A DNA stretch of 64,000 nucleotides from Euleptes europaea (Eukaryota > Chordata > Lepidosauria > Squamata > Sphaerodactylidae): the NCBI RefSeq assembly GCF_029931775.1, contig NC_079324.1, positions 60,767,268 to 60,831,267 of the forward strand, in the 5' to 3' direction. The notes below the pieces were generated by a model. The model was not told the origin of the DNA, searched no databases, and saw only the letters and a program-made list of their open reading frames with translations. Position numbers and translations under genes: made by a program. Every line of letters starts with the position of its first letter. The stretch's first letter is position 1. Below are positions 10,033-18,680 of this stretch, one piece after another.

Positions 10033-11550
10033 AGCCAATGTACTTGCTATTAACGTCTCTGGACGAGACGCCTGCAGTGCTACTAATGGTGAATTTAATA
10101 GCTCTTTAATGCTCTGTGCGGAAGGCGCATTGGAAGTTTCATTGAAGTTAGTGACGGATGTTTACATCATGAAATCCATCATTAAACTACCCGCCAGCCC
10201 TATTTTCTCCCTCCAACGTGCAACTGGAAGTGCTTTAATGGACCTGCAAACCAAGTTCCCTGGTCACTGCAGACCTGCCCTTTATTATTCTTTTTTTAAG
10301 TGCCCTTTTGCTTGTGAGTAGGCAATCCCATGCTCAAACTGCCAGCTGCTTTTAGCTGGGGGGAGGGGGATAATGATACCTACCGATGAAAAAGTTATTA
10401 TTTCCAAACCAAGAAAATTTGGTGACTCATTGGATTGATCACCTGAACAAAAATAAACGCCTTTATGTAAGGAACAAAAGTTATTCTTTATAACGCGTCA
10501 ATGCTGTATATGGCACTTTTTAGAATATTTTGAGCAAGAAAGGACGGGCACCTGCTTACACTTCATATTTGAACAAAATAAATTTGGCTGGGCAAAAGAG
10601 GCAGGGAAGGGCAAGAAGTTGCAGATTTGAATCATGACATTTAGTGGGTGACTTTGGGCCAGTCCTGGGTGAGTCATGCAAATAGAGTGGTATCAAGTAT
10701 TTGGTGGGTTACTGTCAGGCCTGGCCCCAATGAGTCCTCCCTAAAAGGCCAAAACAGCCTTAGAAAGGGCCCTCCCCCTGCCTTTTACTGAGAGAAATCA
10801 AAGCAAGAAGGCTGGCAATACTGTTGTGGTTGCCTAGCAACACTCACAATTGCCATTGAGGTCATTCATTCCTTAAAACTACAGGTACTGCTTCTCTTAT
10901 TTTGTTTTTGTTTTTAAACCCAATGTATCCCCCCCAATTTCAATTGTTTCTGCAAACCTTGGGCTTTTCTCAGGCTTGTACAAAGAGCTGCCTTATCTGT
11001 TCCTGGCTTCAATCTCTGGATTTAAGTATCCACAGATTTGGCCATGTTGAGAATTAGATATATAGATTATAAGAACCAGCTGGGCTTGTCGATTTGGAAG
11101 TGTTGACCAGCTGACAAAAAGTGCCATCAAATCTGGCTTCGAGATGCAACAGAGGCTACCAGCCTACAGCATTGTTAACAGAGCTTTCAGGAGCTTGGAC
11201 TGTGTCCCAGCTGGGATCCCTGGCTTAGGAAGTTTAGTGTTTGGCAGGAATTAGTTGCTTCTACTGGCAGCCAGTCCAAGAACCTGGCACTGTTAATGGC
11301 CAAGCAAAAGCCCCAGATCAGGCTGGCAGATAGATTTCACAGCACATTAAAAACATTTTTAATGGAGTTACGCTTTTGTGTAATCTTCCCCCCCCAATCC
11401 CAGAATAACCTCTGTCCCTTTGACCAGCCAATAAAGAGCACCTTCCATATGCCAAGTTTGTAAACCTGGTGTCCACAGAAGGGTGCTATTGACTCTGTTA
11501 GCCTTTAAGATGCTAGGACACTCCTGTTTGTTTTTGCCATCACATGACTG
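10033..11550. other. Intergenic, mostly unassigned
   Basis: It contains the diverged repeat at about 10820-11065 shared with the ANAPC7 intron (1480-1770) and a short CORE-like stretch near 10640-10700. Otherwise nothing is recognised. Confidence 0.4.
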
Positions 11551-11551
11551 C

Positions 11552-11740
11552 CCCTAGGGTTGCCACCCTCCAGGTGGTGGCTGGAGATCTCCAGAAATTT
11601 AACTACAGAAGCACATGCTTCCAAACCCACACTGGCTGTCCCCATTTAATTGTAATGTAAACACAAGAGATAATTTCCCATTGGGCTGCTTCTGGGAGGT
11701 CTACTGGGGTATCTCGGTAGTAAAGCAGCCCCTCAAATGA
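11552..11740. repeat. TAGGGTTGCCA-type MITE, partial
   Basis: It starts TAGGGTTGCCACCCTCCAGG and shares the TGGAGATCTCCAG block with the better copies at 14325 and 17202, then diverges. Confidence 0.6.
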
Positions 11741-12175
11741 TTAAAGTCAACATATTAGTCATACTTAGCATTTACATGTGTATATATATAAAATACTGCT
11801 TATTGTGGTTTTGAGAACCTTGAAGGCGCCCTGCGGACAGGGTTAGACATCATAACATAACATCCTTTCTTTCCTTTGGTACAAATTTCCAGCCAGTAGC
11901 CACACGTGGTCAGCGGCTCTGGCAGGAGAACTGCTCTGAAGAGGCAGAGGGAGCTGGATGCCTGCCCTGGCAAGTTGGTGGTTGAGATGCTTCTTCTTTC
12001 TAAACTTCCACTACCCCTGCTCACAAAAAAACCTGATTTGTTTCTAGCCTTATAAACTAGATTTCTAAAGGATGGGGTTGTGGGCTTGGTTGGAGGATGA
12101 TAAGTAGTTGGGTTGGATTTATCCTGCAATGATTAATCTCTATGATGGTGTCAACGTTATAAGCCCAGGCAGAAA

Positions 12176-12250
12176 ACACGGTTGCGCTTACCTGTAACTG
12201 CTGTTCGTCGAGTGTCTTCTGTGCAGTCCCATGTGGGACTGAAGACATGA
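12176..12250. repeat. Possible solo terminus of another DIRS-like family
   Basis: The stretch GGTTGCGCTTACCTGTAACT ... TGCTGTTCGTCGAGTGTCTT followed by the palindrome AGTCCCATGTGGGACT has the layout of the DIRS ends at 23500-23570 and 53213 (a GCTTACCTGT block then CTTCT). The family is a guess. Confidence 0.25.
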
Positions 12251-12314
12251 CGATGAACCATAGCTTTTTTCATGATGGAAAGCTCTTGAATCCAGTATCC
12301 ACACAGGGAACGGA

Positions 12315-12548
12315 TTATTTTATTTGTTTAGTGCACCCTTTGTACCACCCTTTTCTGAAGAGCTCAGGGTGGCATAGATCACGTTCCCCTCCTCCATTTT
12401 AACTTCACAACCACTCTGCGAGGTAGGCTAAACTAAAAGAGAATGACGGGCCCAAACTCACCCACAGTATGTTTAATGGCAAGTGGGAAATTTGATCCCA
12501 GGTCTCCTTGGTCCTCCTACAACATTCTAACCACCACATCCACCAGCT
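12315..12548 (-). repeat. MIR/CORE-like SINE, diverged
   Basis: It has the body motifs TGCGAGGTAGGCTAAACT, CAAACTCACCCACAGTATGT and TTTGATCCCAGGTCTCC with ACCACATCCACCAGCT at the end. It is a weaker match to the CORE SINE family of this window. Confidence 0.55.
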
Positions 12549-12839
12549 AATTTGATGAGTTTATTAAAATAATTACACTCCACTCTTCTGCCATCAAACA
12601 GCGGCCTAGGGAAGCTTACAAATGCAGGTGTGAACTGCACCACACAATCGTATAAAACACTATAAAACATATTAAAACACTGTAAATACAAAAACTAAAA
12701 ATGGATGGGGAAAAGCAGCATTAACTCAAATCTCTATGCCACGAGTACTCAACGAGCTAAACACCGTGTCTGTAAGGTGCCGTAAAGTGGCAGCCAATAT
12801 ATGGCTATCCCATAGGTTTTTTTAAGCAGAAGTTATTTC

Positions 12840-13028
12840 GGTTCTTGTAGGTTATCCGGGTTGTGTGACCGTGGTCTTGGTATTTTCTTTCCTGACGTTT
12901 CGCCCACAGCTGTGGCAGGCATCTTCAGAGGAGTAACACTGAAGGACACACGGTCACACAACCCGGATAACCTACACAACCCGGATAACCTACAAGAACC
13001 GATGAACTCTGACCATGAAAGCCTTCGA
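12840..13028. mobile_element. Penelope-like fold-back fragment
   Basis: The left part (GGTTCTTGTAGGTTATCCGG ... TTTCGCCCACAGCTGTGGCA) is followed by its own start in inverted orientation (AACCCGGATAACCTACA twice, then AAGAACCGATGAACTCTGAC). It is inserted in a 5S SINE with a 13-bp target duplication. It carries the hammerhead-like core at 12890-12932 on the minus strand. Confidence 0.8.
12890..12932 (-). ncRNA. Hammerhead-ribozyme-like core in Penelope-like terminus
   Basis: On the minus strand the order is UCCU, CUGAAGA, an imperfect stem II (GCC ... GGC containing the palindrome CCACAGCUGUGG), GAAA, CGUC, AGGA. CUGANGA, GAAA and the GUC cleavage triplet are the conserved hammerhead boxes; UCCU/AGGA would be stem I and AC/GU a minimal stem III. 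Penelope-like elements are known to carry minimal type I hammerheads with tiny stem III. The first stem II pair (U opposite C) is not canonical. Confidence 0.5.
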
Positions 13029-13207
13029 CAGAAGTTATTTCCTTGGTGCTCTCCCATTCAAGTACTGACCATTCTTAGCTTCTGAGATCTGACAGGATTA
13101 GGCTGCTATACCATACCATTACACATCCCCGCTAAACATCATATCAACTATACTAAGTTGCCTAGAAAAGCCTTTTAAAACAAGAGTTTGTCGTGCAAAT
13201 ATTGTAA

Positions 13208-13512
13208 TGGAACCCAGCGTGGCGTAGTGGTTAAGAGCGGTGGTTAAGAGCGGTGGGCTCTGATCTGGAGAACCGGGCTTCATTCCATACTCCTCCACAT
13301 GAGCAGCAGATGCTAATCTGGTGAACCAGATTTGTTTCCCCACTCCTCCAAACGAAGCCAGCTGGGTGACCTTGGGCTAGTTACGCTCTCTCAGCCCCAC
13401 CTACCTCACAGGGTGTCTGTTGGGAGGAGAAGGGAAGGTGATTGTAAGCCGGTTTGATTCTTCCTTAAGTGGTAGAGAAAGTTGGCATATAAAAACCAAC
13501 TCTTCTTCTCTC
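13208..13512 (+). repeat. tRNA-headed CORE SINE, full length
   Basis: It begins CAGCGTGGCGTAGTGGTTAA with a short internal duplication (GAGCGGTGGTTAAGAGCGG). It then has CCAGCTGGGTGACCTTGGGC and ends ATAAAAACCAACTCTTCTTC. Confidence 0.88.
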
Positions 13513-13702
13513 TAGAGTTGCCAACTCTAGCCTGGAGAGGGGAGGGTTTGGGGGTGGGGAGGGAGCTCAGTGACAATGTGATGCCGTAGAGTCCATCCTC
13601 TGAAGCTGACATTTCCTCCAGGGTATCTCATCACTGTAGCCTGGAGATCAGTAGTAATACCAGGAGAACTCCAGGCTCGACCTGGAGATCGGCAACCTTA
13701 CA
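13513..13702. repeat. TAGGGTTGCCA-type MITE
   Basis: It runs from TAGAGTTGCCAACTC to GATCGGCAACCTTA, with the GGAGAACTCCAGG internal block. Confidence 0.65.
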
Positions 13703-14324
13703 TCTCCTGCCTGATGCTTCGTACAACTTGGATTAATCTTGCTGCTTTTATTTTCCCTGCTACTCTTCTGCCAACTTAAAAGAAAAGTTGCTGAGGAAAA
13801 CTTTATCTAAAACGGCAGAATCCTGCTGTCAAGTTGGTTGTTCCGAAATGAACTTCCTATGTGGGGAAGGGAGGAGGGAGGCAAGATCAGTGAGCTGTAA
13901 GGCGGGCTGTGTGACTCACTGCTTTATAAACTTCCCAGATTTGGGCTGACTTCACACGGAAGAATCGCACCGTAATAGGGAAAACTGCAAGGGGGAGGGG
14001 GGCAAGGCTCAACATTTCTCAGCCGCTCCAGCTGTTGAACTGTAATTCGGACCAGCCAAGCTTTGCGATGTTTTGACAGTCGGTGATGTTTTCGGAACAC
14101 TTTATTCCCACATCACAGCTATTCAGTGTTCCAAGCCAATGCTCTTGAGCCGATAATCCCAGTGATTATGAGGTGGAGAATCACCTCTGTTGATTCAGTC
14201 TTATGAGCTCAACTCGCAGATAGTCAATCGACAAGCCCTACATGTTGATCAGCCATAGGCCCTCATTATTGTGATGAGGGTGGGCCATCACACGAACCTA
14301 TTAAACGGTTGAAAGCGAGACAGA
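13703..14324. other. Intergenic, nothing recognised
   Basis: This sequence has mixed composition and contains no coding signal or nameable repeat. Confidence 0.35.
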
Positions 14325-14564
14325 TAGGGTTGCCAACCTCCAGGTAGGGTCTGGAGTTCTCCTGGAATTACAACTGATCTCTGGACTACAGAGGTTCATT
14401 CCCCAAGAGGAAATTAACAGAAGGTGGGCTTTGGTATTCCATAGACTCTAGGAGAAATGGAAGCCCTAGAGTGATATCAAATTCCCAATGAGCTCCCTCC
14501 CATCCCCATCCAAGCACCGCCCCCAAATCTCCAGGAATTTCCCAAGCTAGAGCTGGCACCCCTA
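14325..14564. mobile_element. TAGGGTTGCCA-type MITE with 8-bp target duplication (hAT-like)
   Basis: The ends TAGGGTTGCCAACC and GGCACCCCTA are imperfect terminal inverted repeats. GAGACAGA is directly repeated at 14317-14324 and 14565-14572. An 8-bp duplication is typical of hAT transposons, so this family is likely a non-autonomous hAT. It is the best-preserved copy. Confidence 0.75.
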
Positions 14565-14734
14565 GAGACAGATAGTGGTTCTTTCTTGCCAGCAGTTGTT
14601 TATTCTGACTGGAAGAAGCACTAGACGTTCTTGAGCAGAATTTTATCCAAGATCCTTTTAACTGGGTGTGTGGGAGGCTACAAGAGAGATAATTCTGAGG
14701 GAAATGGTGGTGTTGAAACCTGAAATAGTTGTAA

Positions 14735-14880
14735 AAATAACAGGCATATCTTGAGCTAGATTCGAATCCAGTAGAATCTTAGAGACCAACAAGATTTTGG
14801 GGATATACATTTCGAGAGTCAAAACTCCTGACCCTTGCCAACTCGTGAAGACCCTCAAGGTTATACTGGACCCAACGTTA
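14735..14880 (-). repeat. LINE-3'-end-like repeat (same family as 28374-28497)
   Basis: It contains ATCCAGTAGAATCTTAGAGA, CCAACAAGATTTTGGGG and TTTCGAGAGTCAAAACTCC. The first motif parallels AGTCCAGTAGCACCTTAAAG at 28394. The family is not named. Confidence 0.45.
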
Positions 14881-14988
14881 TTGCTGGAGGAGTAAATTAA
14901 TGCAGTCGCAAAAAAAAAAAAAAGGCTTTCTTCCAACTCAGCCTGCCCAAAAAACCTCCCCGCCAGTGGCAAAGAGGGACGTGGCAAC

Positions 14989-15190
14989 CTTAGTTGCCAT
15001 TCTCCAGGTGGGGCCTGGAGTTCTCCTGGAATTACAACTGACCTCCAGACTCCCCTGGAGAAAATTGCTGCTTTGGAGGGTGGGCCCTTTGGCATCACAC
15101 ATCCCTCTTGAGCTCCGTCCCCTCTACCTTTCCCAGGTTCTGCCCCCAAATCTCCAGGAATTTCCCAACCCAGAGTCTGGGTTAAAAACT
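14989..15190. repeat. TAGGGTTGCCA-type MITE
   Basis: It shares TCTCCAGGTGGGGCCTGGAG, CTGGAGAAAATTGCTGCTTT and AATCTCCAGGAATTTCCCAA with the other copies; the ends are eroded. Confidence 0.7.
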
Positions 15191-15264
15191 ATTAAATAGG
15201 CTGGCTAAGCCCTGCCTGTTAAAGGCACAAATTGTTTCGTTAAAAACAAACACTTTTTAAAAAT

Positions 15265-15680
15265 GAGGATGATGATTAAAATATTTGTTTCCCACCTTTC
15301 CAATGCTTGAGGTGGCTTGCAATCATTAAAATAATAAAGCTTACGAATCCCACAACAAACCATTAGAAACAGCCACAAAACGACTTAAAAAAGAGGAGCG
15401 CATTACAATTCCTGAAAACCAGCCTATCTTGGTTCAATTTGGCCTGCGTGGTATAATAATTGTGAAGGACAACAATAATCTCAACAAATGCTCTTACAAT
15501 TAACTGGGAGGGTCATACTTGAATATATCCCTAAACGTGGGCCTTGCAGAGAATCTTCCTCCCCTCTCTTCCCTGAAACTGTGCCTGGCTGTCCTGTGAG
15601 GTAGGCTTGGCTGAGGGAGAATGACTGGCCCAAGGTCACTCAATAGGTGTCAAGGTGATTTGAAAGGTATCCAATTATCT
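15265..15680 (-). repeat. Diverged CORE/MIR-like sequence
   Basis: 15590-15660 contains CCTGTGAGGTAGGCTTGGCT and ACTGGCCCAAGGTCACTCAA, which is CORE-SINE body; 15280-15330 has CCCACCTTTCCAATG, as in related tails. The boundaries are vague. Confidence 0.4.
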
Positions 15681-16254
15681 GAGGTACTTCTGGAGGTAAC
15701 CAGAGAGATAACATGAAGTAATGTATGCTTTACCTGTGGGAACGTCTTCTTACACTCAAGACCTTCACGTAAGGCGCTGCTTTTGACGTCATTTTCACAA
15801 GCGAAATCTCAGCAGAGACTTCTTAGCGGTGGCACCAACTTGATCCAGTTCCCTACCCAGAAAGCTCTGAGAAGACTATACTTTTCTTCTGCTGCTGCAG
15901 GCTTAAGTGTGGTCATTTTTACCAGGGTGGTTACTGGTTTAAGCTAGTTCAGGACATTCTCTCTCTCTCTCCCCATTATACTTAATTTGTTGTTTTAGCT
16001 TCATGGCTTCCTTTGGCTAGTCAAAAGGGTCTTTCTCCTGCTCATTGGTAGCAGCTGTATTTTATTTGTATGTGGTCAGGGACAGAGGTCACAATGGCAA
16101 AGTGATTAAGAAAGGATATAAATACTAGCAGCAGAAGTAAATTTTAAAAAATGTGAGGTAAACATCCTAAAATTAATTCTCACTGGAAAACAAAAGGAGC
16201 CAGATTGACCTATGCTGCCTTTTCCATACCGCCTCATGCCATCAATGCTGGGGG
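15681..16254. other. Intergenic, with a possible DIRS-like end near 15727-15790
   Basis: GCTTTACCTGTGGGAACGTC followed by TTCTTACACTCAAGACC again resembles a DIRS-type terminal layout, but weakly. A (CT)n run lies at about 15956-15970. Nothing else is recognised. Confidence 0.3.
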
Positions 16255-16470
16255 ATAGGGTTGCCAACCTCCAGGTGGAGCCTGGGGAGCTCCTGGAATT
16301 ACAACATCTTCAGCTAACAGAGATCAGTTCCCCTGGAGAAAATGGCTGCTTTGGAAGTTGGTCTCTGTGGCATTATTCCTCGCTGAGGTCCCTCACCTTG
16401 CCAAACCCTACCCTCACCTGGCTCCACCCCCCAAATCTCCAGGAATTTCCCAGCCCAAAGACCTACTTGG
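16255..16470. repeat. TAGGGTTGCCA-type MITE
   Basis: It starts ATAGGGTTGCCAACCTCCAG, with the GGAGAAAATGGCTGCTTTGG core and the AATCTCCAGGAATTTCCCAG right end. Confidence 0.75.
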
Positions 16471-16483
16471 GGGGGGGCTATAT

Positions 16484-16695
16484 AGGGCTGCCAGCTCCAG
16501 GTTGGGAAATACCTGGAGAAGTTGAGAATGGAGCCTAAGGAGGGTGGGTTTTGAAGAGGGGAGGGACCAATGCCATAGAGTCAAATTGCCAAAGCAGCCA
16601 TTTTCTCCAGGGGAACTGATCTCTGTCGCCTGGAGTTATCACTTGTAATAGCGGGAAATCTCCAGCCGCCACCTGGAGGTTGGTGACCCTAGGGC
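16484..16695. repeat. TAGGGTTGCCA-type MITE, opposite orientation
   Basis: The internal block appears in complement (CAGCCATTTTCTCCAGGGGA) and it ends CACCTGGAGGTTGGTGACCC, next to the preceding copy in inverted order. Confidence 0.75.
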
Positions 16696-16790
16696 TCTCC
16701 TCCACTTCTCACAGGTCTAAAAAAGTAAAGCTAGCTAGAGAGGATTTTGCATGCTTGTCTGCCCTTGGCACAGAACTTCTGCTGCAGCTG

Positions 16791-16994
16791 GGGCTGCCAG
16801 GCCCCTCTTCGCTACTGGTGAGAGATTTTGAGGGCAGAGCCTGAGGAGGGAGGAGTTTGGGGAGGGACTTTAATGCCATAGAGCCCAATTGCCCAAGCAG
16901 CCATTTCCTCCAGCTGAACTGATCCCTATTGGCTGGAGATCAGTTATAATAGCAGGAGATCCCCTGCCACCACCTGGAGGTAGGCAACCCTATT
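16791..16994. repeat. TAGGGTTGCCA-type MITE, opposite orientation
   Basis: It contains GCAGCCATTTCCTCCAGCTG and ends CCACCTGGAGGTAGGCAACC, the complement of the usual left end. Confidence 0.72.
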
Positions 16995-17201
16995 TGCAGC
17001 CCAGTTGCTTCTCGAGGCAGTTGTTACCACAACTCAAGCTTGGGCCTGGAAGGGGTTTTTTTTTCCCTGAGAGGCAAAACACCACTCTCCTGCTGGCATG
17101 TCTGGTTCTTAACCAGGCTTGAAGAAAGAGGATGATTTCCTATAGGCTCACTTGCCCCTCTCCATCTAAGGTCTACTTCATCATCAGGAGAGCAACGAGC
17201 A

Positions 17202-17412
17202 ATAGGGTTGCCAACTTCTAGGTGGGGCCTGGAGATCTCCCAGCATTACAACCGATCTCCAGACTACAAAGGTCAGTTTCCCTGGGGAAAATGGCTGCTT
17301 TGGAGGGAGGACAGTCTGGCATGGCATTATACCCTGTTGATGCCCCCTTCCCCAAAACCCTGTCCTCCCGAGCCCACACCCAAATTCCCAGAGCTGGGAA
17401 CCCTGCTCTGTA
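17202..17412. repeat. TAGGGTTGCCA-type MITE
   Basis: It starts TAGGGTTGCCAACTTCTAGG and has GGGGAAAATGGCTGCTTTGG and a right end AGCTGGGAACCCTG. No clear target duplication was found. Confidence 0.75.
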
Positions 17413-17544
17413 AGTAGGAAACCATTGCAACAAAAGGGATTGAGCCTTTCCCTTTATTGGGCTAGTTTTATTTACAGGGAGTCTTCCCCACCCCATTTTT
17501 TCTAACGGGGAAGAACAAAACCTGGGATCTAGCCCCTGCTGTCT

Positions 17545-17845
17545 GGAGGTAGTTTACCATTGCCTGCCTCTGCATAGCAACCCTGGACTTCCTTGGCAGT
17601 CTCCCATCTAAATACTAAGTAGGGCCAACCTTGCTTAGCTTCTGATATCAGACGAGATCAGGCTAACCTGGGCCATCCAGGTCAGTGCCAAAGACATACA
17701 GAGGTAATTTGCCGTTGCCTTCCTGAGTGTAGCAACCCTGGACTTCCCTGGTGGTCTCCCATTCAAGTCTTAACCAGGACCGACCCTGCTTAGTTTCGGA
17801 GAGCTGATGAAATCAAGCTAGCCTGGGCCATCCTAGTCAGAACTA
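17545..17845 (-). repeat. Two tandem 5S-headed SINE fragments
   Basis: 17545-17690 and 17697-17845 each carry, in complement of 5S rRNA, a CTCCCATC/CTCCCATT block, a TGCTTAGCTTCTGA- or TGCTTAGTTTCGGA-type block, and GATCAGGCTA or GATGAAATCAAGC. These match the middle of vertebrate 5S rRNA (GATCTCGGAAGCTAAGCAGG, TACTTGGATGGGAGACC) read backwards. Confidence 0.8.
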
Positions 17846-18533
17846 CCTCAACATATACACCTAAAACAAATCAGAAATGAGGAACAGCATAAAAGAGTCT
17901 ATAAGTGTCTAATTTATGTCCACTAGATGTGCCTAACTAGGATTCTTCTGTTCTTTGCAGTTTTGCAAAAGAGCCATGTGAACTTTTAACATATTTTAAG
18001 TCATTTGTACATACCAATGTACTTAAAAATTTTAAGGTCAGTCTTTGTAGAGCATGGGATTGGGGCTCAAAACCAACACTGCGCAAAATAGAGGCTACGA
18101 CATTTGTCAACTGCAATGCAGAGGTGGGAAAAGCCAGACTTCCTTTTTTATTGGGGGGGGGGGTGAGGAAGAGAGCCCAGCCTTTACTGGGCAGACTTTG
18201 ACAACTATCTTTTTTCCGTTTTCATTTTCTACCAGTATAAAGCAAGTAGAGGCCTGCTTCAAGTGACTGTTGAAGACCAACCACTTTTTAAGTTAAAGAG
18301 TGCTTATTTATGCCTCATTCTCCCCTTTCAAGAAGGGACTGCACTGTGTGCCACAACATTCATACCATTAAAAAAAAAAAAGATCAGTTGAGAAAGGAAA
18401 GTTTATTGACGTTTCTTAAAGGCTTCTTTATACAAAGCAACACATTTTAAAAATGATATTAAAGTGAGTTAACACACACCTACCCAAGCCCCCAAACAGA
18501 TAGATCACACCTGCGCAGAGGAAGGAAAGGTGG
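17846..18533. other. Intergenic, nothing recognised
   Basis: This is AT-rich sequence up to the DIRS left end, with a homopolymer G run near 18155 and an A run near 18370. Confidence 0.4.
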
Positions 18534-18680
18534 TGTTCTCCCACTGAGTTCGGAGTACATCTTCATCAGCGGGTTTTGTCGTTCCTGTGCTCAGGGAGGC
18601 AGGATCTAAAAAATCTTTTGCTTCCTGCCACATGGGCTAGGACCGCCCTCTGATATCCAGTTCTCTTCCTGCCTTAGAGG
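18534..18680 (+). repeat. DIRS copy 1, left inverted terminal repeat
   Basis: It runs from GTTCTCCCACTGAG through CATCTTCATCAGCG, GGAGGCAGGATCTAAAAAAT and AGGACCGCCCTCTGATATCC. The complement recurs at 23795-23938. Confidence 0.88.

Larger units (their letters stand above)
12772..13119 (-). repeat. 5S-headed SINE interrupted by a Penelope-like fragment
   Basis: 12772-12839 holds the tail (GTGCCGTAAAGTGGCAGCC). 13029-13119 holds the 5S-like head in complement (CTCCCATTCAAGTACTGACC, CTTAGCTTCTGAGATCTGAC). The interrupting piece is flanked by the perfect 13-bp duplication CAGAAGTTATTTC (12827-12839 and 13029-13041). Confidence 0.8.

Noticed and set aside
17600-17845. 5S rRNA genes
   Set aside because: Only the middle of 5S is present, diverged and fused to SINE body; no full 5S with terminator was found.
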